A DNA stretch of 11,167 bases from Collinsella sp. (GTDB lineage: Bacteria; Actinomycetota; Coriobacteriia; Coriobacteriales; Coriobacteriaceae): contig JAUMSH010000055.1 in the NCBI GenBank assembly GCA_031292915.1, positions 1 through 11,167 on the forward strand. Direction: 5' to 3'. How positions within the stretch are numbered: position 1 is the first letter of the stretch; each line of letters starts with the position of its first letter. Shown piece after piece: positions 5,929-11,167 of this stretch. The notes under the pieces are model-generated. The model saw only the letters and a program-made list of their open reading frames with translations, was not told the origin of the DNA and did no database searches. The translations under genes and the position numbers were made by a program.

Positions 5929-6867
5929 CTAGAAACGGTTGCCGCGGAAGCCGCCGCCGTTGCGACCGCCGCGGTCGTTACCGCGGTTGCCGCCAAAGCC
6001 GCCACGGTTGCCGCCGCGGTCGCCATGGCCACCACGGTTGCCGCCAAAGCCGCCGCGACCGCCACGGTCGCCGCCACGGTCACCAAAGCCGCCACGGCCG
6101 CCACGATCGCCACCGCGACCGCCACGGTCGCCACCACGGCCACCACGATCGCCAAAGCCACCGCGACCGCCACGGTCGCCGCCACGACCACCGCGATCGC
6201 CAAAGCCGCCGCGACCGCCACGGTCGCCGCCACGGCCACCACGGTCGTCACGGCCGCCGCGAGGACCACGGTCCTCGTCCAGGCCCATGGCGACGAGCGG
6301 AGCGATAACCTTATCGAGAGCGGCCATCAGCTCGGTGGCCTCCTCGTAAGAAAGCTCGGGCAGGAGTTTCTCCTTCTTGTTGGCAAGCTCGACCAGGCCC
6401 TCAGCGGCATCCTCGGCAGCGAAGACGACGATCTTGCGCATATCGCCCTCGGCGTCGTCGATGCGGCCGACCAGATCGGCAGCCTCGGCCTCGGCCATCA
6501 GGCCGTCGAGCTCACGGAGGCGCATGCCCAACAGGTCGGACATTTCCTTCTGCTCCATCTTGGGCTTGAGGTCAAGAAGCTTGATGGCGCGCTCGATGTT
6601 CGCCATGCGCTCGGCCTTGGCCTCCTCCTCCTTGGAAATAGCAAAGCGACGGCTACGCAGCAGGCGGGCGGCCTTCTGCATCTTGTCCATCAGCTCTTCG
6701 TCATCGTAATCAACGGCGGCCTCGACAACCTCGGCCTCCTCCTCGGCGGAAACCTCGTCAGCAGCCTCAACCTCGGCAGCTTCGGTCTCCACGGTCTCGA
6801 CTGCCTCAACCTCGGCAGCCATGGTCTCGTTCTCGGTCTCGTTCATGATCTCTTCGTTCTCGGACAT
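5929..6867 (-). CDS. MarR-like protein with acidic N-terminus and RGG-repeat tail
   Basis: A 312-residue protein in three parts. Residues 1-60 are very acidic and probably disordered. Residues 61-197 look like a winged-helix fold of MarR type: EQKEMSDLLGMRLRELDGLM as a helix-turn-helix, then a basic wing VGRIDDAEGDMRKIVVF, then helices. Residues 200-312 are almost only R, G, D, N and F in RGG/FGDRGG repeats ending GGFRGNRF. RGG tracts usually bind RNA and can drive condensate formation; bacterial examples occur in RNA helicases and RNA chaperones. No helicase or RRM domain is present. The MarR call comes from pattern only, and a DNA- or RNA-binding role is inferred. AAGGAG lies 4 nt before the ATG at 6867. 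The leader is strongly structured, and the stop is 2 nt from structured element copy 1. Confidence 0.85.
   Translation of the reverse strand: MSENEEIMNETENETMAAEVEAVETVETEAAEVEAADEVSAEEEAEVVEAAVDYDDEELMDKMQKAARLLRSRRFAISKEEEAKAERMANIERAIKLLDLKPKMEQKEMSDLLGMRLRELDGLMAEAEAADLVGRIDDAEGDMRKIVVFAAEDAAEGLVELANKKEKLLPELSYEEATELMAALDKVIAPLVAMGLDEDRGPRGGRDDRGGRGGDRGGRGGFGDRGGRGGDRGGRGGFGDRGGRGGDRGGRGGDRGGRGGFGDRGGDRGGRGGFGGNRGGHGDRGGNRGGFGGNRGNDRGGRNGGGFRGNRF
5932..6268 (-). repeat. Coding tandem repeats of the RGG tail
   Basis: The RGG region is repetitive at DNA level. The clearest part is two adjacent 48-bp units (about 6118-6213) encoding RGGFGDRGGRGGDRGG twice with a few silent changes, with degenerate partial units on both sides. 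The copy number may vary between strains by slippage or recombination. Confidence 0.8.
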
Positions 6868-6881
6868 GAGACTCCTTCTTG

Positions 6882-6959
6882 GCCCTCTCGGGCATCATCG
6901 CCCCATTCGCGGGGCCCGTCGCGCACTCTTTGCGCTTTAAACATTCATGCCTCTCGGCA
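6882..6959 (-). promoter_or_regulatory. Four-hairpin 5' leader of the RGG-repeat gene
   Basis: In order of leftward transcription: TGCC-GAGA-GGCA (6959-6948), GCGCA-AAGAG-TGCGC (6935-6921), GCCCC-GCGAAT-GGGGC (6915-6900) and GCCC-GAGA-GGGC (6893-6882). The first and last are capped by identical GAGA tetraloops of the GNRA type. The ribosome binding site AAGGAG follows the last hairpin within 10 nt. The layout suggests post-transcriptional control, perhaps autoregulation or temperature response. It matches no riboswitch class I know. Confidence 0.5.
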
Positions 6960-7019
6960 AAACGTCCATTAGTTTATGGTGTCGCCATCCAATCTAGCTG
7001 CAGAATCTATGTGCACACA

Positions 7020-8432
7020 TTAATGCGACATGTGCGACTCGCGACGAGCGTACACCAGCGACGTCGCGAACCCGACCACGGCAATCACAGCCGCCACACG
7101 CACGGCAGCTGCAAATCCAATCGCCTGGGCAACGTCCGTCGCAACGCCAGCGGCACCGGCAGTCGCCGCAGAGCTCGAGAGCAGGCCGATAAACAGCGAC
7201 GGGCCAAACGATGCGGCAATCATGTTCCACGTGTTGAGCAATGCCGTTCCGTGAGGATGCTCAGCGGCAGGCAGCGTCTCCAAGCCGGCCGTTTGCGAGG
7301 GACTCAGCACCAAACCGACTCCGGCATACACCACAACGGTCAGCGCCACGACGACGCCGATGTTCATGCTTGCCGCCGTCATCGAGATGGCAGTCTGTCC
7401 CACGGCAATCAGGGCAAAGCCGACCGGCAGCAGCGGCCATGCGCCGCGGGCGTCCATCACACGTCCGCCCACAATCGAGGTCACGGCATTGCAGGCAATC
7501 GCCGGCAAAATGAGCAAGCCCGCAACGAGTGCGGTCATGCCGTATGCGCCCTCAAAATAGAGCGGCAACAAAACGCTCATCGAGAACGTCGTCATCATCG
7601 ACACCACCACAAGCAGGCACGCAGGCCAAAAACGAACGCTCGCCATGGGACGTACGTTAAGCACCGGATGCTCGAGCTTGAGCTGGCGGGCCGCAAACAG
7701 GCCGAGCAGCACCATGGCGGCGAAGAGCGTCACGATGCCGGCAATCAGATTGGTCGAGAACTCGCCTACGGAATACACAAACGCCGTAATACCGGCGGCG
7801 AGCAAAACGACCGACAGAATATCAAGCGTGGTGTTCGAGCGCTTTCCGACATTCTGAACAAGCTTTACGCCCGCCGCAGCGACCACAATGCCGCCCACCA
7901 GCGGCACTACGAACACCGCCCTCCAGCCAAACAACGTGCACATAAGACCGCTGATCACGGGTCCAAACGCCGGCCCTAGCGTAATGCAGGCACCGCCCAA
8001 GCTCAGATACAGACCGAGCTTCTCGCGCGGGGCGCAAGACAGCACCACGTTCATCATGAGCGGGAACAAGATGCCCGATCCCGCAGCCTGCAAAATACGA
8101 CTTGGCAGCAAAACGCTAAACGACGGAGCGACCAGGCACAGGACTTCGCCGGCGACCATGCATCCGCATGCGAAAAACAGCAGCTTGCGCGTCGAAAAAC
8201 GGCCGGACAGAAAGGCCATGATGGCCGTAAAGATCGACGTCACGATCATGTAGCCCGAAACGAGCCACTGCGCCGTAGTGGCACTCACCGAAAAGGCCGC
8301 CATAATGTCGTGCAACGCCACGTTAATGATGTTCTCGTTAAACGCGGCGACAAAGGCTGCAACATACATTACGACGAGAATCGCCGAGGCCGTCGACGGT
8401 GATTGAGTTTGCTTTTGGGATTTGGTCCCCAT
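7020..8432 (-). CDS. MFS transporter, DHA2 (EmrB/QacA-like) family
   Basis: A 470-residue integral membrane protein, the length typical of 14-helix drug:proton antiporters. Motifs seen: the first helix ending NENIINVALHD (a variant of the LDxTIVNVALP motif), the loop 2-3 segment SGRFSTRKLLF, the helix 4 segment SRILQAAGSGILFPLMMNV, and the antiporter motif C, GPAFGPVISGLMCTLFGWR. LSPSQTAGLETLP is present in the second half. The substrate cannot be told. The ATG at 8432 has AGGAAGGA upstream; longer in-frame extensions toward 8843 would run across the divergent deformylase gene and are spurious. The gene diverges from the deformylase gene across 205 bp and precedes the RGG-repeat gene on the same strand by 152 bp. 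No terminator was seen after it, so read-through is possible. Confidence 0.92.
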   Translation of the reverse strand: MGTKSQKQTQSPSTASAILVVMYVAAFVAAFNENIINVALHDIMAAFSVSATTAQWLVSGYMIVTSIFTAIMAFLSGRFSTRKLLFFACGCMVAGEVLCLVAPSFSVLLPSRILQAAGSGILFPLMMNVVLSCAPREKLGLYLSLGGACITLGPAFGPVISGLMCTLFGWRAVFVVPLVGGIVVAAAGVKLVQNVGKRSNTTLDILSVVLLAAGITAFVYSVGEFSTNLIAGIVTLFAAMVLLGLFAARQLKLEHPVLNVRPMASVRFWPACLLVVVSMMTTFSMSVLLPLYFEGAYGMTALVAGLLILPAIACNAVTSIVGGRVMDARGAWPLLPVGFALIAVGQTAISMTAASMNIGVVVALTVVVYAGVGLVLSPSQTAGLETLPAAEHPHGTALLNTWNMIAASFGPSLFIGLLSSSAATAGAAGVATDVAQAIGFAAAVRVAAVIAVVGFATSLVYARRESHMSH

Positions 8433-8637
8433 GAAATTCCTTCCTCTTAGAACGACAGTCGCATCGCCCCAGAGGAACAGTCCAGGGCGAAAAATGAGCC
8501 CTAGACTTACGCCAGACGCCGTACACGACGAATCTGGCAACATGGTCCAACGTCGAAAGATTGTAACGCGGACGCGCAGCTTTCCTTCCGCGCTATTATT
8601 AAAAGTCCACGAAAGCATAAGACATGAGGAGCCCGCC
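8433..8637. promoter_or_regulatory. Divergent promoter region between MFS and deformylase genes
   Basis: This 205-bp spacer must hold the promoters of both flanking genes. A rightward TATTAT (8594-8599) could be the -10 of the deformylase gene, but no -35 lies at the right spacing. A small hairpin (AGGGC 8484-8488 with GCCCT 8498-8502) would be in the leader of the MFS transcript. No clear operator was found. Confidence 0.3.
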
Positions 8638-9048
8638 ATGATTAAGCCCATCATGAAATCCGAGTTCTTTTTGCGCCTGCCTTCCGAAGACGCAGGACCC
8701 GATGACGCCGTGATCGGGCAAGACCTCCTGGATACGCTCCACGAGCATGAGCACGAGTGCGTGGGCCTCGCCGCCAACATGATCGGCGTGCGCAAACGCA
8801 TCATCTGCATAAAGGACGGCAACAGGGCGCTCCTGATGTACAACCCTCAAATTCTTGAGCAGGTCAATGCCTATCAGACGAGCGAAGGATGCCTCTCGCT
8901 GGTCGGCGAGCGTCCCTGTACCCGCTATCGCCGCATTAAGGTTGAGTATTTGGACGAGAACTTCGTCCACCGCATCAAAAACTTCTCGGGCTACACCGCC
9001 GAGATCATCCAACACGAAATCGACCACTGCAACGGGATAGTGATCTAG
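8638..9048 (+). CDS. Short peptide deformylase variant
   Basis: A 136-residue member of the peptide deformylase family, which removes the N-formyl group from nascent proteins using a metal held by one Cys and two His. Motif 2 is SEGCLS (C85) and motif 3 is QHEIDHCNG (H126, E127, H130), so the metal site and general base are complete. Motif 1 reads CVGLAANM at 41-48 rather than the canonical GxGxAAxQ: the oxyanion-stabilising Gln is Met48 and the first Gly is Cys. The protein is also shorter than housekeeping deformylases (about 165-190 residues), ending six residues after the motif 3 histidine. From memory, similar short AANM-type proteins occur in Firmicutes. It is thus probably an accessory paralogue rather than the main deformylase. 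GAGGAG at 8626-8631 supports the ATG at 8638. Confidence 0.9.
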   Translation: MIKPIMKSEFFLRLPSEDAGPDDAVIGQDLLDTLHEHEHECVGLAANMIGVRKRIICIKDGNRALLMYNPQILEQVNAYQTSEGCLSLVGERPCTRYRRIKVEYLDENFVHRIKNFSGYTAEIIQHEIDHCNGIVI

Positions 9049-9060
9049 TTCCACGAACCA

Positions 9061-9081
9061 AGGAAAATGATCTGTTTTCCT
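9061..9081. terminator. Possible weak terminator after the deformylase gene
   Basis: AGGAAAA (9061-9067) pairs with TTTTCCT (9075-9081) around a 7-nt loop, 13 bp after the stop codon. The stem is AT-rich and no T-tract follows, so this is only a weak candidate. Confidence 0.25.
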
Positions 9082-9122
9082 CCGTCCCTAATGGACCATG
9101 GTAACGCCGCAGGCTGAGCACA

Positions 9123-9271
9123 CGACAGCGAGCGAGCCGCATTTGCGCCAAGGTGACGTGAAATGAGAGGGCGCTGACCTTCTGGTCGCGCCCTCGAAAT
9201 TGAACGTCAGATTGGCGTGAATGCGGCTCGCGCAGCGTCAAGCGGTCCGCCGTTCGGTAGAACGGCGGAAC
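9123..9271. ncRNA. Conserved structured element, copy 2
   Basis: A 149-nt element matching copy 1 at 5778-5926 in length and fold. A 20-bp outer helix (9132-9151 with 9212-9231, two G-U pairs) is followed by a 6-bp helix (9154-9159 with 9204-9209) and a tandem G-A mismatch. Then come an 8-bp helix (9167-9174 with 9188-9195), a bulged T and the same GACC-TTCT-GGTC cap. The identical junction CGCGCAGCGTCAA (9229-9241) leads to an 11-bp hairpin with a GGTA loop (9245-9271, one bulged A). The 5' edge CGACAGCGAGCG is identical to copy 1. Helix sequences differ almost throughout while pairing is kept. There is no U-tract, so it is not an ordinary terminator. The edge lies 3 nt from the aminotransferase stop codon. 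Confidence 0.7.
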
Positions 9272-9274
9272 TAA

Positions 9275-10795
9275 TTAGCTCTGGCGGTAATGATCGAAGA
9301 AGTCGGCGAGGTCTTCGAGGGACTCTTTGAGTACTTCCATGCGCGGCAGGTACACGATGCGGAAGTGGTCGGGCTCGGCCCAGTTAAAGCCGCCGCCGCG
9401 CGTGATCAGGATCTTCTTCTCGTGCAGCAGGTCGAGGGCAAACTGCTCGTCATCGGTGATGTTGAACTTCTTAACATCCATCTTGGGGAAGATGTAGAAC
9501 GCTGCACGCGGCTTGACCACCGAGATGCCATCGATCTTGCTGAGCGCCTCATACACAAAGTTGCGCTGCTCGTAGACACGGCCGCCGGGACGGATGTAGT
9601 CGTTAACCGACTGATGGCCGCCGAGCGCCGTCTGGACGATCGACTGAGCCGGCACGTTGGAGCACAGGCGCATGTTGGAGAGCATGTTGATGCCCATGAT
9701 GAAGTCGCTCATGCAGCGCTGGTTGCCCGAAAGCACCATCCAGCCAATACGGTAGCCCGCGATCATATGCGACTTGGACAGACCGCTAAAGGTAACGCAG
9801 GGCAGATCGGGAGCGAGCGAGGCAATCGAGACGTGCTCGTAGCCGTCCATGCACAGGCGGTCGTAGATCTCATCGGCAAAGATCATGAGCTGGTGCCTGC
9901 GCGCAACCTCAACGATGCCCTCGAGCACCTCGCGCGGGTAGACCGAGCCCGTGGGGTTGTTGGGGTTGATGATGACGAGGGCCTTGGTCGCGCTCGTGAT
10001 CTTGGACTCCATATCCTCCAGGTCGGGATACCAATCCGCCTGCTCATCGCACAGATAGTGCACGGGATGGCCGCCGGCAAGGGTTGCGCACGCCGTCCAA
10101 AGCGGATAGTCGGGGCTGGGGATCAGAATCTCGTCGCCATTGTCGAGCAGCGCGTTCATCGAAAGCTGAATGAGCTCGGACACGCCGTTGCCCGTGTAGA
10201 TATGCTCCATCTGAACGTTGGGCAGGCCCTTGATCTGCGAATACTGCATGATCGCCTTGCGCGCGGAGAACAGGCCACGCGAGTTGGAATAGCCTTCGCA
10301 GTCGGGCAGCTGCTGGCGCATGTCCTTGATGACCTCATCGGGCGTGCGGAAACCGAAGGGCGCCGGATTGCCGATATTGAGCTTGAGGATGCGCTCGCCC
10401 TCGTCCTCCATGCGGGCAGCCTCGTCGACGACGGGACCGCGCACGTCATACAGGACGTTATCAAGCTTGGTGGATTTAGAAAAAGTACGCATGGTGGTGC
10501 TCCTTGGAATTTGAGCTGAGGGATGGGGTTCGGGCTTGGAATCGTTGCGAGGCGATAATGTCTCGCCTTGATCGGCGTCACCGGCAAGCAGCCAGGAAAC
10601 ATCGACCTCCAAAATGCGGGCGAGCAGCTCTGCCACATCGCGCCGCGGAATCGTCTTGCCACTCACATATTGGCTCATCTGACTCTTGCCGAGTTTTTTG
10701 CCGAGCATCTCCGATGCGCGGATTACGTCCGACTGGCGAACGTCTCGATCGGACATGGTCTGTCGCAGGCGATCGCTAAACGTCTCTTGGGCCAC
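9275..10795 (-). CDS. XRE helix-turn-helix fused to alanine-aminotransferase-like enzyme
   Basis: A 506-residue fusion. Residues about 5-73 form an XRE/Cro-type helix-turn-helix (KLGKSQMSQYVSGKTIPRRD, then ILEVDVSWLLAG). After a polar linker comes a complete class I aminotransferase of 405 residues, the length of E. coli AlaA. In domain numbering it shows GNPAPFGF near 41-48, NPNNPTG at 176-182, DEIYDRL at 207-213 and the PLP lysine K240 in SGLSKSHMIAGYR; FRIVYLP near the C-terminus carries the substrate-carboxylate arginine. It probably interconverts pyruvate and alanine with glutamate/2-oxoglutarate. The GTG at 10795 is chosen because AAGGAGG lies 5 nt upstream; a TTG at 10846 has none. The enzyme part also has its own ribosome binding site and ATG. 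GTTCAATT sites upstream suggest autoregulation by the helix-turn-helix. Confidence 0.92.
   Translation of the reverse strand: MAQETFSDRLRQTMSDRDVRQSDVIRASEMLGKKLGKSQMSQYVSGKTIPRRDVAELLARILEVDVSWLLAGDADQGETLSPRNDSKPEPHPSAQIPRSTTMRTFSKSTKLDNVLYDVRGPVVDEAARMEDEGERILKLNIGNPAPFGFRTPDEVIKDMRQQLPDCEGYSNSRGLFSARKAIMQYSQIKGLPNVQMEHIYTGNGVSELIQLSMNALLDNGDEILIPSPDYPLWTACATLAGGHPVHYLCDEQADWYPDLEDMESKITSATKALVIINPNNPTGSVYPREVLEGIVEVARRHQLMIFADEIYDRLCMDGYEHVSIASLAPDLPCVTFSGLSKSHMIAGYRIGWMVLSGNQRCMSDFIMGINMLSNMRLCSNVPAQSIVQTALGGHQSVNDYIRPGGRVYEQRNFVYEALSKIDGISVVKPRAAFYIFPKMDVKKFNITDDEQFALDLLHEKKILITRGGGFNWAEPDHFRIVYLPRMEVLKESLEDLADFFDHYRQS
10490..10505 (-). promoter_or_regulatory. Internal ribosome binding site and ATG for the enzyme domain alone
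   Basis: AAGGAG (complement of 10500-10505) lies 7 nt before an in-frame ATG (10492-10490), exactly where homology to stand-alone AlaA-type enzymes begins (MRTFSKS). Initiation here would give a 405-residue aminotransferase without the helix-turn-helix. The site is as good as the one for the full-length protein, so two products from one gene are plausible. Confidence 0.6.
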
Positions 10796-10816
10796 AGGAA
10801 CCTCCTTGCCGGCAAA

Positions 10817-10897
10817 GTTCAATTTATAGAACACGAATTGAACCAAGGTTCAATTTAGCAAGCAGTATAGCGCGGCGCATTATCTGGAAGTTCAATT
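10817..10897. promoter_or_regulatory. GTTCAATT operator array upstream of the aminotransferase gene
   Basis: Four copies of GTTCAATT: + strand at 10817-10824, 10848-10855 and 10890-10897, and the inverted form AATTGAAC at 10836-10843. The copies at 10836 and 10848 form a palindrome with a 4-bp centre. The like-oriented copies start 31 and 42 bp apart, close to three and four helical turns. A possible leftward -10, TATACT (complement of 10864-10869), lies within the array, with the palindrome immediately downstream over the expected transcription start. The natural ligand is the helix-turn-helix part of the fusion protein, by inference from position. Confidence 0.6.
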
Positions 10898-10957
10898 TCA
10901 CAAGAAAATGTACCGAACCCCGAGAATCGTCCCGAGGTGGACAACGGGCACGCGCTT

Positions 10958-11167
10958 TTAGAGATATTCGAGGAAACGAGCCGCCGCGAGCGAAACGTCG
11001 GCGGTGCGGTATATGGCGTTGATCTGCCGATGAGGATGTCCCTCGAGCGGGCGCACGGCAACATCGAACTGGCAGCGGCGCAAGATGAGCGCGGGAAGAA
11101 TGCTCACGCCCAGGCCGTCCTCGACCATGGCCATAATCGCATAGTCATCCCAGGTCGACAGCTTGGA
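10958..11167 (-). CDS. LysR-family regulator, C-terminal fragment
   Basis: The last 69 codons of a leftward gene that enters from the right edge. The visible part includes TWDDYAIMAMVEDGLGVSIL and then PALILRRCQFDVAVRPL, a characteristic segment of the LysR effector-binding domain, and it ends with RFLEYL at a TAA (10958-10960). The DNA-binding domain is outside the window, so target and effector are unknown. The gene runs in the same direction as the aminotransferase gene, 162 bp upstream of it, and no strong terminator is visible between them. Confidence 0.85.
   Translation of the reverse strand, partial: SKLSTWDDYAIMAMVEDGLGVSILPALILRRCQFDVAVRPLEGHPHRQINAIYRTADVSLAAARFLEYL

Noticed and set aside
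5932..6268. CRISPR-like periodic repeats
   Set aside because: The repeats are contiguous, codon-phased and lack unique spacers; they encode the RGG tail.
5901..6972. Several long alanine/threonine/valine- or proline-rich frames over the RGG region on both strands
   Set aside because: They arise from the repetitive GC-rich codons of the RGG tail; only the RGG frame has a ribosome binding site and a non-repetitive folded part.
8433..8843. N-terminal extension of the MFS transporter by 137 residues
   Set aside because: The extension overlaps the divergent deformylase gene, has no membrane-protein character, and the ATG at 8432 has a good ribosome binding site.
9290..10519. Long rightward open frame of about 409 codons opposite the aminotransferase
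   Set aside because: It is a shadow of the fusion gene with no recognisable motif and no ribosome binding site.
10796..10846. TTG start for the fusion protein at 10846
   Set aside because: It would translate through the operator palindrome; the GTG at 10795 has a near-perfect AAGGAGG five bases upstream.

Overview
The window looks like chromosomal DNA of a gut coriobacterium, most likely Collinsella or a close relative. The basis is moderately GC-rich coding sequence, an anaerobe-type reverse rubrerythrin, a PdxS/PdxT vitamin B6 pathway beside a MocR-type regulator, a short variant peptide deformylase and the general look of the proteins. This placement is an inference; there is no rRNA in the window to confirm it.

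Left part (1-2573). The 5' end of a leftward iron-containing alcohol dehydrogenase gene is cut by the window edge. It has a Rex-like operator upstream and diverges from a rightward reverse rubrerythrin gene that ends in a clean intrinsic terminator. Next comes a leftward gene for a DUF559/AbiEi-like PD-(D/E)XK protein. It is bracketed by two directly oriented copies, about 82% identical, of a roughly 121-bp element with terminal inverted repeats. The stop codons of this gene and of the next leftward gene (pdxR) both lie inside these elements, so both proteins end in the residues LSE.

Centre (2562-5740). A MocR/PdxR-type regulator diverges from the pdxS-pdxT operon for pyridoxal 5'-phosphate synthesis. 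The shared intergenic region carries direct repeats suited to the regulator. A long hairpin with a U-tract follows pdxT.

Right part (5741-11167). A leftward gene encodes an unusual protein with an acidic N-terminus, a MarR-like middle and an RGG-repeat C-terminus, behind a heavily structured leader. Upstream of it lies a leftward DHA2-type MFS transporter gene, divergent from a short peptide deformylase gene. A leftward alanine-aminotransferase-like gene is fused in frame to an N-terminal XRE-type helix-turn-helix. It has a second ribosome binding site and ATG exactly where the enzyme domain begins, and an array of GTTCAATT operator half-sites upstream. The window ends in the 3' part of a LysR-family regulator gene.

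The most interesting structure is not a protein gene. Two elements of exactly 149 nt (5778-5926 and 9123-9271) share almost no helix sequence. They fold into the same two-hairpin architecture, with identical loop and junction sequences. Helices that differ in sequence but keep their pairing are what a selected RNA structure should show. Both lie between convergent genes and begin 2-3 nt after the stop codon of the leftward gene. Together with the two inverted-repeat elements, four of the six leftward genes with a visible stop codon end in or against a dispersed repeat.
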